Below are positions 1 to 10,164 of a stretch of DNA of 46,070 nucleotides, in pieces; the stretch's first letter is position 1, and each line of letters begins with the position of its first letter. This stretch comes from Bacilli bacterium (GTDB taxonomy: Bacteria; Bacillota_I; Bacilli_A; RF39; UBA660), in NCBI GenBank assembly GCA_017459965.1, contig JAFUBW010000008.1, positions 1 to 46,070 on the forward strand, in the 5' to 3' direction. The notes beneath the pieces are model-generated. The model worked only from the letters and a program-made list of their open reading frames with translations, ran no database searches and was not told the DNA's origin. Made by a program: the position numbers and the translations under genes.

Positions 1-1964
1 CTACATTAGGACCGTTATAGTTACGGCCGCCGTTAACTGGTGCTTCAATTCGAAGCTTCATAAATATAACCGAAGTCATTACTAACCTCTCCTCTTAACC
101 TTCCAGCACTGGGCAAGTGTCACCCCCTATACATCATCTTTCGATTTAGCAGAGAGCTGTGTTTTTGGTAAACAGTTGCCTGGCACTCTTTACTGCGGGT
201 CTATCGCTAGACCACCCCTTCTCCCGAAGTTACTGGGACAGTTTGCCGAGTTCCTTAACCGTAGTTCTCTCGCTCACCTTAGGATACTCTCCTTGCCCAC
301 CTGTGTCGGTTCTGGGTACGGGCACCTATATAATTAACCCTAGAAGCTTTTCTTGGAAGCATGGCGTCTAGAAATTTCAAAAGTATCGCTACTTTCTTCA
401 CCATAACACTTCAGTCGTACAACATGCGGATTTGCCTACATGTAAACCTTTGTGCTTAGACCAGAATCCAATAACTGGCTTTCTATAGCCTTCTTCGTCA
501 CTCCATCAGTTATATAGGTGGTATAGGAATATCAACCTATTGTCCATCGGCTACGCCTTTCGGCCTCGTCTTAGGACCCGACTTACCCTGGGAGGACGAA
601 CCTTCCCCAGGAACCCTTAGGCAAACGGTGGAAGGGATTCTCACCCTTCTTGCGCTACTCACACCGGCATTCTCACTTCTAATCGCTCCAGCAGTCCTCA
701 CGATCCACCTTCATCGCAATTAGAACGCTCCCCTACCATTATATATTAACTATATAATCCATAGCTTCGGTTTCATGTTTAGCCCCGGTACATTTTCGGC
801 GCAGTGTCACTCGACTAGTGAGCTATTACGCACTCTTTAAAGGATGGCTGCTTCTGAGCCAACCTCCTAGCTGTTTAGACAACTCCACATCCTTTCCCAC
901 TTAACATGAAATTTGGGACCTTAGCTGATGGTCTGGATTGTTTTCCTCTCGCATATGGACGTTATCACCCATAAACTGACTCCTGCATATACAATCTTGG
1001 CATTCGGAGTTTGATTAAAATCAGTACATCTATGCGACGCCATCATCTATTCAGTGCTCTACCTCCAAGACGCTTAACTACAAGGCTAGGCCTAAACCTA
1101 TTTCGGGGAGAACCAGCTATATCCGAGTTCGATTGGAATTTCTCCGCTAACCACAAGTCATCCGCTCACGTTTCCGGGTAAGTCGGTTCGGTCCTCCAGT
1201 AAGTGTTACCTTACCTTCAACCTGCTCATGGCTAGATCACTCGGTTTCGGGTCTATTGCATCATACTTAAAGTCGCCCTATTAAGACTCGCTTTCGCTTC
1301 GGCTCCGTCTATTCAACTTAACCTTGCATAATACAATAACTCGCCGGTTCATTCTGCAAAAGGCACGCTATCACCCATTAACGGGCTCTAACTTTTTGTA
1401 AGCATACGGTTTCACTATCTATTTCACTCCCCTCCCGGGGTTCTTTTCAACTTTCCCTCGGTACTTGTTCACTATCGGTCACTAGAGAGTATTTAGCCTT
1501 ACGGGATGGTCCCCGCGGGTTCCGACGGAATTCCACGTGTTCCGCCGTACTCAGGATACCATAAAGAGTCTATATTATTTCGCTTACAAGACTATTACTT
1601 TCTTTGGTTTAACTTCCCAGATAATTCAGCTATAATATAGTTTTGTAACTCTTATATAATGGTCCTACAACCCCAGTCCAAAGACTGGTTTGGGCTCTTT
1701 CCTGTTCGCTCGCCACTACTAAGGAAATCGATTTTTCTTTCTTTTCCTCCACTTACTAAGATGTTTCAGTTCAGTGGGTTTCTCTCAAAATAGCTATGTG
1801 TTCACTAAAATGATACTTGCGCATGACCACAAGTGAGTTTCCTCATTCGGAGATCCCCGGATCAAAGCTTACTTACAGCTCCCCGAGGCATTTCGTAGTT
1901 TGTCACGTCCTTCATCAGCTTCTAGTGCCAAGTGATCCACACGTACGCCCTTATTAATTTAACC
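1..1964 (-). rRNA. rrl: 23S ribosomal RNA, 5' two thirds (partial)
   Basis: Read on the minus strand, the sequence starts near 1964 with the conserved 5' end (GGTTAAATTAATAAGGGCG) and continues through well-known 23S blocks to the window edge. About 1,964 of the usual 2,900 nt are present; the 3' part and any 5S gene lie outside. It is the second gene of the rRNA operon, after the 16S and a tRNA-free spacer. The exact 5' end is estimated by similarity. Confidence 0.97.
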
Positions 1965-2198
1965 ACCTTGTTTCCTAATTTGTGAGATCTTATTTATTTA
2001 ATAAATAAACTCGAGATCTTAATGTTCAATTATTGCTCGTTATAATAATTGAACTACCACATTATCAAGTTTTCAAAGAACAATTTCTTGAGAGACCTCA
2101 TATAAATGAGAAATGATCTCTCAAAACTAAGTAAAACGCTAAAATTAAGTAACTAGAATTATTTGTTCGTAAAATTAATTCTAATAGATTAACTCCAT
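1965..2198 (-). other. 16S-23S internal transcribed spacer
   Basis: The spacer of about 234 nt holds no tRNA. On the minus strand it contains a boxA antitermination sequence at 2082-2068 (TGTTCTTTGAAAACT) and a nested hairpin at 2090-2122 (outer arms GAGAGA/TCTCTC). Two segments, 2127-2138 and 2147-2160, are complementary to the 16S leader and would form the processing stem that brackets the 16S. The rest is AT-rich with no coding signal. Confidence 0.85.
2068..2082 (-). promoter_or_regulatory. boxA antitermination element in the rRNA spacer
   Basis: The minus strand reads TGTTCTTTGAAAACT, matching the Firmicutes rRNA boxA that binds the NusB/S10 antitermination complex. A near copy lies in the 16S leader at 3839-3853. 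Confidence 0.8.
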
Positions 2199-3789
<1,591 letters not shown>

Positions 3790-3905
3790 AAAAAGATTAT
3801 TCAATCCTAGTTACTCAAAAAAACATGACGTTTTACTCAGTTTTCAAAGATCATTTACACTGCTCTCTTGATAACTTTTTGTAAAGTTTCTTTTTTTCAC
3901 AGCGC
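3790..3905 (-). other. rRNA operon leader with boxA and 16S processing arm
   Basis: The transcribed leader runs from the inferred start near 3905 to the 16S 5' end. It contains a boxA (TGATCTTTGAAAACT, 3853-3839). Segments 3829-3840 and 3803-3816 are complementary, with G-U pairs, to spacer segments 2127-2138 and 2147-2160. This is the expected long stem cut by RNase III to release pre-16S. No open frame with a ribosome binding site was seen. Confidence 0.75.
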
Positions 3906-3911
3906 ATATTA

Positions 3912-3940
3912 ATATTACCATATCAAAAATATTGTGTCAA
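3912..3940 (-). promoter_or_regulatory. rRNA operon promoter (sigma-A type)
   Basis: On the minus strand a perfect -35 TTGACA (3940-3935) is followed by a 17-nt spacer and -10 TAATAT (3917-3912). Upstream of the -35 are repeated A-tracts typical of an UP element. The predicted start about 7 nt downstream is a G (3905), as is common for growth-rate-regulated rRNA promoters in Firmicutes. The start site itself is inference. Confidence 0.88.
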
Positions 3941-4070
3941 CACTTTTTTTCACTTTTTTTATTTTTTTTGTCGTTTTTTGTTTTTTTATATATCAAAGCG
4001 CTTATTTACACTATATAGTAAATCACAAATTAATTTTTGATACCAGTATATTATATACCAAAATAAAAAA

Positions 4071-4092
4071 AATAACACTATTTTTTGTTATT
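4071..4092 (-). terminator. intrinsic terminator of the nucleoside phosphatase gene
   Basis: The arms AATAACA (4071-4077) and TGTTATT (4086-4092) form a 7-bp hairpin followed on the minus strand by a T-rich run (4070-4056). The stop codon at 4078-4080 sits in the loop. Confidence 0.75.
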
Positions 4093-4629
4093 TTTTTCAT
4101 TTTTTATTTCTTCTTTATATCTTTTATATAATTGTGTATAGTATTTAACTGTTTCATTATCAAAAGGTTCTTCTTTATTTTTATATTTTTTTATTAAATT
4201 ATCCAATTCATATTTTATTACTTTTTGTAAATCTTCTGAATAGTTCATTAATCTTTTATGATATTCATATTCTGATTTATCTAATACTTTATAACTTCCA
4301 TCAGGAAATACTCTTAAATCATAATCATAATCTATAAATTTAATTGTATTGTTTTCAATTATTACTGGCGAAGATAAATTACAATAATAATATGTCCCTT
4401 TCTTTTTTAATTGGGCAATTATATTAAACCATTTCTTTTTATAATAAAATGTTATTGCAGGTTCTTTCGTTCTCCAACTTCTTCCGTCTATTTCAGTTAC
4501 TTTAATTTTATTATTTACAAAAACATAATATTCATCTGTTTGATCTAAAAAAATTGTTTCATCCCAAACTTTATATAGATCCCCATTATGTTTATATCCA
4601 TGTATATTATATTTATCTCCTAGTTTCAT
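4078..4629 (-). CDS. nucleoside tri- and diphosphatase, DUF402 family (Ntdp/YgaC-like)
   Basis: The 183-residue protein matches the Ntdp/YgaC family of Firmicutes (DUF402 fold), which hydrolyses nucleoside tri- and diphosphates in the cytoplasm. Family landmarks are clear: SYKHNG-like IHGYKHNGDLYKVW near the N terminus, EIDGRSWRTKEPAI around residue 45-60, KKWFNIIAQ, YYCNLSSP and FIDYDYDLRVFPDG in the middle, and a helical C terminus. The start has GGAAGGTGA upstream. It lies 42 nt after ctpA, with a terminator hairpin between, so it may depend on readthrough; no clear promoter of its own is visible. Confidence 0.88.
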   Translation of the reverse strand: MKLGDKYNIHGYKHNGDLYKVWDETIFLDQTDEYYVFVNNKIKVTEIDGRSWRTKEPAITFYYKKKWFNIIAQLKKKGTYYYCNLSSPVIIENNTIKFIDYDYDLRVFPDGSYKVLDKSEYEYHKRLMNYSEDLQKVIKYELDNLIKKYKNKEEPFDNETVKYYTQLYKRYKEEIKNEKNNKK

Positions 4630-4653
4630 ATAATCACCTTCCTTTCAGCGAAA

Positions 4654-4678
4654 AAAATAAGTAATAATTACTTATTTT
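4654..4678 (-). terminator. intrinsic terminator of ctpA
   Basis: The arms AAAATAAGTAA and TTACTTATTTT (4654-4664 and 4668-4678) form an 11-bp stem with a 3-nt loop, followed on the minus strand by T residues. The ctpA stop codon (4672-4674) lies inside the stem. Confidence 0.7.
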
Positions 4679-5865
4679 AAAAGTTCTAATGCTTTTTGAA
4701 GCTGTGTATCATTTTCATTTGTTGGATTATTATTATATTCTTCTGATAAATCTATATCATAATCTGGTTTTATTCCTTCTCCATCGATATTATTACCATT
4801 AGGTGTTAACCATTTTTCAATTGTATATTTTATCATAGTTCCATCAGATAATTTTTTAGTTGTTTGAACTGTACCCTTTCCATATGTAGTTTTACCAACT
4901 AAAATTGCACCATAGTTTTCTTTCATAGCTGCAGCCATTATTTCAGATGCAGATGCACTACCACCATCAATTAAGATAACTACTTTATAATCCCTATTGT
5001 TATTAAATTTAGATGTATATTCAGTTGTACCATTATTTGTTTGTATTTGGTAAAGTACTTTGTCTTTATCTATGAATAATTCAAGCATATTTGTAACTGT
5101 TGATAAATAACCACCTGTATTTCCTCTTAAATCAATTATTAATGAATTTATATTTTCTTTTTCTAATTTTTCAACAGCAGTCTTAAATTGAGAGTATGTA
5201 TTTTTACTAAATAGACTAACACTAATATAACCAATTTTATCATTTTCATCTATCATTTCAGAACTTACTGAAAATAAAGTTACATTAGCTTTAATAACTT
5301 TTACTTCAACTTCTTTGCCATCTCTATTCATTATAAGTGTTGATTTTTTTACTTTGTCACTTTTTAAAATACTTGCTACGTCATTTGCATCTAACCCATC
5401 TGTAGACTTCCCATCTATGCTTACAAATATGTCTCCTACTTTTAGTCCTGCTTTTTCAGCTGGAGAACCATCAAATATTTTTATTATTTGAACTTTATTT
5501 TCTTCTATTAATTGAATTTGAGCACCAATACCATAATATGTTCCAGCAAGTTCAGTATCAAAACTTTCAGTTTCTTCTTTATCAAAATATGAAGTATGTT
5601 GATCTTCTAGTGCATTAAGCATTCCGCTTTTAGCGCCATCAATTAATTTTTTACTATCAACTTCATTATAATATTCGTTAATTATAGTATTATATGCCTC
5701 ATATAATGATTCAAATTCAGAATATTCTTTATCTATTTTAGTAATATTTTTTCTGATATATCCACTATCTTCTTTTATAAAGATTGTAATTACCGATCCT
5801 ACCATCATAGAAAAAACAATAATACTAGCTAATCTTAAATATTTTTTAACTACCATTTTTTTCAT
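4672..5865 (-). CDS. ctpA: S41 family C-terminal processing protease with PDZ domain (CtpA/CtpB-like)
   Basis: The 397-residue protein is a membrane-anchored serine protease of the carboxyl-terminal processing family, acting outside the membrane on cell-envelope or secreted substrates. A single membrane segment spans residues 10-30. A PDZ domain follows at about 110-190, with GAQI and SPAEKAGLKVGD. The S41 core carries DLRGNTGG and the catalytic triad Ser305 (GGSASASE), Lys330 and Gln334 (GKGTVQ), spaced as in Bacillus CtpB. The start follows AAAGAGGATG. It is 15 nt downstream of a membrane protein gene, so the two are probably co-transcribed. The physiological substrate cannot be read from the sequence. 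Confidence 0.93.
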   Translation of the reverse strand: MKKMVVKKYLRLASIIVFSMMVGSVITIFIKEDSGYIRKNITKIDKEYSEFESLYEAYNTIINEYYNEVDSKKLIDGAKSGMLNALEDQHTSYFDKEETESFDTELAGTYYGIGAQIQLIEENKVQIIKIFDGSPAEKAGLKVGDIFVSIDGKSTDGLDANDVASILKSDKVKKSTLIMNRDGKEVEVKVIKANVTLFSVSSEMIDENDKIGYISVSLFSKNTYSQFKTAVEKLEKENINSLIIDLRGNTGGYLSTVTNMLELFIDKDKVLYQIQTNNGTTEYTSKFNNNRDYKVVILIDGGSASASEIMAAAMKENYGAILVGKTTYGKGTVQTTKKLSDGTMIKYTIEKWLTPNGNNIDGEGIKPDYDIDLSEEYNNNPTNENDTQLQKALELLK

Positions 5866-5880
5866 TTTTTCATCCTCTTT

Positions 5881-6420
5881 CTAATTATTCTTAAGTACAT
5901 CTATTATTTCTTCTTCACCTTCAATATATTCTGTAATTTGTTTGTTATTTATTTTTATTAATGTTGGTGAAATTACTTTTAAATTTGATAAATCTGTTGC
6001 TTGTTTATTACTATTATCTTTAACTAAATATTTTGAATTAAATTTTTTAGACGAATCAACTTTATATAAAGTAAGTGCGTTATCATTTGATTCATATGTA
6101 GATTGCCATGAAGGAATCATTGAAGAATCATCACTTAAGTCATATATTAAAACATAATATTCACTTTCACTTTGATCAAATATTTGACCAAGCATTATAG
6201 TCTTATTATCTATATTTATATCTTCTTTTGTATCACTATCTTTTTTACTAAAATCTATTTCTTTAGTATAAAAAAATCCCATTATAAAATAAGTTAATAT
6301 AAATATTATTAAAAGAATAGCTAAAGTTGTAATAAATTTAAAATAATTATCTTTCTCTTTTTTTAATGAAGAATCTTCTCTATCTTTTTGTATGTTTTTT
6401 ATTATTTGTTTTTTACTCAT
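5881..6420 (-). CDS. bitopic membrane protein with thioredoxin-like outer domain lacking the CxxC
   Basis: The 179-residue protein has a charged cytoplasmic N terminus (1-28), one membrane helix (about 29-51) and an outer domain. Toward the end it shows a thioredoxin-fold signature: strand YYVLIYD, then a cis-Pro-like ISPTLIKINNKQI followed by TEYIEG and a final helix. There is no cysteine in the place of the CxxC active site, so redox activity is unlikely. It is the first gene of a two-gene unit with ctpA and might be an adaptor or chaperone for it. The fold assignment rests on motif resemblance only. Confidence 0.6.
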   Translation of the reverse strand: MSKKQIIKNIQKDREDSSLKKEKDNYFKFITTLAILLIIFILTYFIMGFFYTKEIDFSKKDSDTKEDINIDNKTIMLGQIFDQSESEYYVLIYDLSDDSSMIPSWQSTYESNDNALTLYKVDSSKKFNSKYLVKDNSNKQATDLSNLKVISPTLIKINNKQITEYIEGEEEIIDVLKNN

Positions 6421-6438
6421 CTTGTATCACCTAAATTA

Positions 6439-6444
6439 ATTATA
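6439..6444 (-). promoter_or_regulatory. TG-extended -10 box for the membrane protein-ctpA operon
   Basis: The minus strand reads TGTTATAAT just upstream of the operon, with a short leader containing AGGTGAT. No convincing -35 is present. The same nonamer occurs before several other genes in this window. Confidence 0.55.
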
Positions 6445-6464
6445 ACATATTTAAAACTAAAAAA

Positions 6465-6500
6465 ATAGATACTTATGTCTTTTTTACATAAAGTATCTAT
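6465..6500 (-). terminator. intrinsic terminator after the lipoprotein gene
   Basis: The arms ATAGATACTT-ATGT (6465-6478) and ACATAAAGTATCTAT (6486-6500) pair with one bulge; on the minus strand a run of seven T follows. It lies 5 nt after the stop codon of the lipoprotein gene. Confidence 0.85.
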
Positions 6501-6505
6501 AAATA

Positions 6506-7507
6506 TTATTTCATCACAGGTATTGAACTAATTGACTCTGCTACTTGTATTATTTGCTGTGTAGTTAAACTATCACTTGCTATATAATACTCTATTCCAT
6601 CTGATATAAAATTAACTGAAGTTTCAGATAAAGCTCCTACTGTATCTGATAAAATTGTTGGATCACCATAAACTGGTATCACTTCCATTTCATCAGATTT
6701 ACCAACACTTTCTTCTACTAATATAAATGGACTTTCTCCTGCAAAAGTTAATATAACTCTATCACCATCTTCTTTTGATACTGATTCTTCATCAGATAGA
6801 TAAGTACCACTTGGTAAATACATAGGATAAATTGATTCATCTAATTTAGATGTTGTTTTTGATTTTTCACTGTTTTGATTTTGTGATTTCATATTTTCAC
6901 TAACTGTAAAATATTTATTATTAAATGATGCTTTTGGATCATAACTATTATATATCATTTTTATTTGTTTATTTCCAGATTCATCAAATACTTCTACTTT
7001 AGTAATATTTAATTTTTTATCTAAATATATTTTTTGATTATTTAAGTTTTTATTATTTGTATTAGCAAGTTTAGTACTTAATATATATCCATTATTTTTT
7101 TCTTTTAACTTAATTTTCTTATCTTCATTAATATCGTTTTGAAGTGATTTTAATATATAAACTTGTGAAGAATTATTTGGCCAATTACTTTGAAATTTAA
7201 AACTTTTATTAAGTGATGGTGTTAAAACATAAATTCCATCCGAGTTTTTTAATATTATTTGTTCATGATCATTTAATTTATTTTTTAAACTTACTCTATA
7301 GTTGTCATTTTCATATGAAGATTTAACATCATATTTATATACATCTTCACCATTATAAATTTCCATACTTCCTTCAATATGATATGAAGTTAAATTATTA
7401 AATTTTTTATTTATATCTTTAACTATACTTTTTTCAGTATATTTACCACAACCTGTAGTTAAAAATAATAAACTAAAAATTACGATAATAAAAAATATTT
7501 TTTTCAC
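6506..7507 (-). CDS. LolA/YdcC-like membrane lipoprotein
   Basis: The 333-residue protein has a signal peptide ending in the lipobox LTTGC, with Cys20 as the lipidated residue, so it should sit on the outer face of the membrane. The region after it resembles the sporulation-associated YdcC/LolA-like family of Firmicutes: VKDINKKFNNLTSY, LTPSLNKSFKFQ and WPNNSSQVYILKSL are hallmark stretches. The C-terminal third (about 230-333) is a further globular domain. The start codon is GTG, supported by AGAGGTGG five bases upstream. The family is thought to bind or carry hydrophobic molecules, but the ligand is unknown. It is a single gene with its own terminator. Confidence 0.8.
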   Translation of the reverse strand: MKKIFFIIVIFSLLFLTTGCGKYTEKSIVKDINKKFNNLTSYHIEGSMEIYNGEDVYKYDVKSSYENDNYRVSLKNKLNDHEQIILKNSDGIYVLTPSLNKSFKFQSNWPNNSSQVYILKSLQNDINEDKKIKLKEKNNGYILSTKLANTNNKNLNNQKIYLDKKLNITKVEVFDESGNKQIKMIYNSYDPKASFNNKYFTVSENMKSQNQNSEKSKTTSKLDESIYPMYLPSGTYLSDEESVSKEDGDRVILTFAGESPFILVEESVGKSDEMEVIPVYGDPTILSDTVGALSETSVNFISDGIEYYIASDSLTTQQIIQVAESISSIPVMK

Positions 7508-7626
7508 TTTTCCACCTCTTCTTTATTTTCATTTAATTATATTATTTAAAAATATTAAATATTCATGAATAAAAATATTTTTTTTGATTATTATAATTAA
7601 TGAAATAAAAAAAAGGAGGATTATAA

Positions 7627-7833
7627 ATGAGAACATTACAATCTATAGCACTTACATTAACAATTATTGGTGCGATTAATTGGGGTTTAGTTGGTTTATT
7701 TGATTTTAATCTAGTCGCATTAATATTTGGTGGTGCCGACAGTATTCTTACAAAATTAATATATATCATTGTTGGTATATGCGGTATTATTAATATTAAA
7801 TTATTAATTGATTACGCAACTGATAATGATTAA
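7627..7833 (+). CDS. DUF378 family small membrane protein (YuzA-like)
   Basis: The 68-residue protein contains two membrane helices and the DUF378 signatures LTIIGAINWGLVGLFDFN and YIIVGICGI. The family is widespread in Firmicutes and has no known function. AAGGAGGATTATAA precedes the ATG. It is one of very few plus-strand genes here and converges on truA, sharing a symmetrical terminator with it. Confidence 0.88.
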   Translation: MRTLQSIALTLTIIGAINWGLVGLFDFNLVALIFGGADSILTKLIYIIVGICGIINIKLLIDYATDND

Positions 7834-7860
7834 AAATATAGATTTATTATCTATATTTTT
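7832..7860. terminator. bidirectional terminator between DUF378 gene and truA
   Basis: The arms AAAAATATAGAT (7832-7843) and ATCTATATTTTT (7849-7860) form a perfect 12-bp stem with loop TTATT. It contains the ends of both convergent genes: the plus-strand stop at 7831-7833 and the truA stop at 7859-7861. Confidence 0.8.
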
Positions 7861-8593
7861 AATATGTAACACTTTTTAAATATAGTCCTTCTGGTGGGGC
7901 TATTTTTTTATAATTTGTTTTCCCTTTTCCTTCAAGTATATTTTTCATTTCTTTTACATCATATTTTTCAAGACCTATTTGAATTAATATACCTACTATT
8001 ATTCTAACCATATATTTTAAAAATCCACTTCCAATAAATGACATTTCTAAATAATTATCTTTAATTTTTATTTTAGCGTTATAAATAGTTCGTATAGTAT
8101 TTTTTTCTTCAATTTCATTTGATGATAGATATTTAAAATCATATGTACCTATTATATAATTTATTGCTTCTTTCATTTTTTCTATATTTAATTTTTTACC
8201 AAGTTGATATACATATTTTCTTTCTATTGGATTAAATTCTCCCATATTTATCTTATATATATATTCTTTCTTTTTAGCATTATACCTTGAGTGAAATTCA
8301 TCATCAACCACTTTAGTACTTTTAACATATATATCATCAGGTAGTAATGAATTAAGAGCTCTTTTTAATTTATATTCTGTAATATTTACATCTATATCGC
8401 AATGTCCATATTGATTAATTGCATGAACAAAGGCATCAGTTCTACCTGATGATGAAAACTTAGTGTTTTTATTATTATTAATTTGTTTTAAAGCTTCTTC
8501 CATTTTTCCTTGTATAGTATTTAAACCTTTTTGTTTTTGATAACCATTATAATTTGATCCATCATATGAAAAATTTATTAAATACCTAGTCAT
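7859..8593 (-). CDS. truA: tRNA pseudouridine(38-40) synthase TruA
   Basis: The 244-residue protein isomerises uridines 38-40 in the tRNA anticodon arm. It shows YDGSNYNGYQKQ near the N terminus, the catalytic Asp53 in SSSGRTDAFVHA, DDIYVKS, HSRYNAKKKEYIY and FIGSGFLKYMVR. The chosen ATG (8593) has AGGTGA five bases upstream; a GTG nine bases earlier overlaps that site and is less likely. It is the last gene after the two ECF-like ATPase genes, the usual Firmicutes position of truA downstream of ecfA1-ecfA2-ecfT, although ecfT is absent here. Confidence 0.95.
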   Translation of the reverse strand: MTRYLINFSYDGSNYNGYQKQKGLNTIQGKMEEALKQINNNKNTKFSSSGRTDAFVHAINQYGHCDIDVNITEYKLKRALNSLLPDDIYVKSTKVVDDEFHSRYNAKKKEYIYKINMGEFNPIERKYVYQLGKKLNIEKMKEAINYIIGTYDFKYLSSNEIEEKNTIRTIYNAKIKIKDNYLEMSFIGSGFLKYMVRIIVGILIQIGLEKYDVKEMKNILEGKGKTNYKKIAPPEGLYLKSVTY

Positions 8594-8598
8594 ACAAA

Positions 8599-9342
8599 TC
8601 ACCTGATTTCTCTATATATTGACTTTATTAATTCATTAATAGTATCGTTATTTCCTAAATTAATATTACTTTTATTATATACCATATCTTCTATTTTTTT
8701 TATAAAAGGTTTTTCAACTAACGGATTATTTACAATTTCTTTTTCATTATATATAGAAAATTTATTATTACTTGATAAGCAATTTCCATTAATCAATAAT
8801 ACTAAATTATCTATAAATTCATATATTATATCTATATCTGTTGAAGATACTATTATAGTTTTATTATTAAATTTTTTAAGATTAATTATTATCTTTATTA
8901 TTTTTTTTCTTGTAGTTATATCTAATTCTTCAAGAATACCATTTATTAAAATAGTTTCATATTCTCTATTTAAAATATTAATAAATAAAATTTTAGCTTT
9001 TTCTGTATTACTTAATGTATTTATTTGTCTATTTATTATATCCTTATTAATTTCAAGTAAATCAAATAAACTATCATTTATATTTTCATCTAAATAATCT
9101 TTTACTGTACCATTTATCATTTCAATTGTATTGCTTATTGATATTATACCTAATCTTTTTTTAGAAAATCTTGGTATATATTTTATACTACCTTCATTTT
9201 TTATATCATTTACAATACAATAATTAAGATTAATTAAATCTTTTATATCATTAGAAAATATACCTGTTATTTTTTTATCCTCTATATCAAAAGATACTTT
9301 ATTTAATTTTTTATATGAAACATTATCTAATTTTATTTGCAT
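8599..9342 (-). CDS. degenerate ECF transporter ATPase (EcfA2-like), probably inactive
   Basis: The 247-residue protein has the layout of an ABC ATPase but has lost nearly every catalytic motif. The region of the P-loop (about 25-40) lacks GK[ST]. The signature LSGGQ is LSNTE (110-114). The Walker B Asp and Glu are replaced by Asn134 and Gly135 (ILING), and the switch His by Ser167 (VSSTD). The alignment to EcfA2 rests on LSNTEKAKIL, the EELD after Walker B, and position between an EcfA1-like gene and truA. The reading frame is intact with a good ribosome binding site, so it is under coding constraint. It overlaps the upstream gene by 10 nt. A structural or regulatory role is possible; transport is unlikely. 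Confidence 0.7.
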   Translation of the reverse strand: MQIKLDNVSYKKLNKVSFDIEDKKITGIFSNDIKDLINLNYCIVNDIKNEGSIKYIPRFSKKRLGIISISNTIEMINGTVKDYLDENINDSLFDLLEINKDIINRQINTLSNTEKAKILFINILNREYETILINGILEELDITTRKKIIKIIINLKKFNNKTIIVSSTDIDIIYEFIDNLVLLINGNCLSSNNKFSIYNEKEIVNNPLVEKPFIKKIEDMVYNKSNINLGNNDTINELIKSIYREIR

Positions 9343-10091
9343 ATTTCATCCACCACTTCTTCTATAGTATAAGTAACTTTATCAATAACATCATATAGTT
9401 TTAATTTTTCTAAAAGTTCATTTTCTAATGGTATATTTAATTTAGATTTCTTAATTATTTGATCATTTAAATATATTTTTTCTATACTTCCATCATATAA
9501 TACTTCTTTATCTATAATAATTATTTTATCTGAAAAAATGGCATCTTCTAAATTAGTTGTAGTAAATATGATAGTTTTTCCTTTGTCAATTTGATATTTT
9601 TTAAGTAAACCAATATATTCTAGTTTTGAATATTTATCAAAATAACAAAATATATTATCTATTAAAATAATTTCACTTTTATTTAATAATGCTTTTATTA
9701 AATTTAATTTTTGCATTTGTATATAATTTAATTCATATGGAGACATATTTATATAATCTATAAGTTTAAATTCTTTTAAATATTTCTTTATTTTTAATAT
9801 GTTATTTGATATTAATGTTAATTCTTCTAGTACAGTTTTTGAATAATAATTTACATTAGCAGTTATTAATGTAATTTTTGTTTTTGTTTTATCACTTATA
9901 GTTTTATTATTAATTAATATATTATCACAAGGTATATTTCCATTAATGATATTTAAAAGAGTTGTCTTCCCCTTTGAAGATGGCGTTGTTAATGCTACTA
10001 AAGATGACTTATTAATATTAAAAGACACATCTTTAAATAATTTGTTTTTATTAAAAGTAATACTTAAATTTTTAACACTAATATAACACAT
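9333..10091 (-). CDS. divergent ECF transporter ATPase (EcfA1-like), probably impaired
   Basis: The 252-residue protein resembles EcfA1: ISVKNLSITFN at the start, a P-loop-like TPSSKGKTT at 36-44 in which two conserved glycines are Thr36 and Ser39, then SPYELNYIQMQKLNLIKAL where LSGGQ is LNYIQ (121-125). Walker B reads IILIDN, with the catalytic Glu replaced by Asn146, and the switch His is Thr179. The ATG at 10091 is preceded by AGAGGTATT. It could still bind nucleotide but should hydrolyse it poorly. It has its own -10 box and is co-transcribed with the EcfA2-like gene and truA. No EcfT gene is present. Confidence 0.7.
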   Translation of the reverse strand: MCYISVKNLSITFNKNKLFKDVSFNINKSSLVALTTPSSKGKTTLLNIINGNIPCDNILINNKTISDKTKTKITLITANVNYYSKTVLEELTLISNNILKIKKYLKEFKLIDYINMSPYELNYIQMQKLNLIKALLNKSEIILIDNIFCYFDKYSKLEYIGLLKKYQIDKGKTIIFTTTNLEDAIFSDKIIIIDKEVLYDGSIEKIYLNDQIIKKSKLNIPLENELLEKLKLYDVIDKVTYTIEEVVDEICK

Positions 10092-10118
10092 AATAATACC
10101 TCTTATAAACAATTATTT

Positions 10119-10124
10119 ATTATA
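10119..10124 (-). promoter_or_regulatory. probable -10 box for the ECF-like/truA operon
   Basis: The minus strand carries TATAAT, preceded by TG, about 28 nt upstream of the EcfA1-like start and just after a terminator. The -35 region is a T-rich run without a good match. Confidence 0.45.
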
Positions 10125-10135
10125 CATAAAAAGCA

Positions 10136-10164
10136 AAAAAAAAGAAATAAATTTTCTTTTTTTT
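10136..10164 (-). terminator. terminator after the DUF1292-like gene
   Basis: The arms AAAAAAAAGAAA and TTTCTTTTTTTT (10136-10147 and 10153-10164) form a 12-bp A/T stem next to the stop codon at 10163-10165. It separates the two acidic-protein genes from the ECF-like/truA unit. Confidence 0.6.

Noticed and set aside
3990-4060. A second rRNA promoter (P2-type) upstream of the main one
   Set aside because: A TACTAT-like box exists but no partner -35 at proper spacing; the AT-rich run is better read as an UP element plus the upstream terminator tail.
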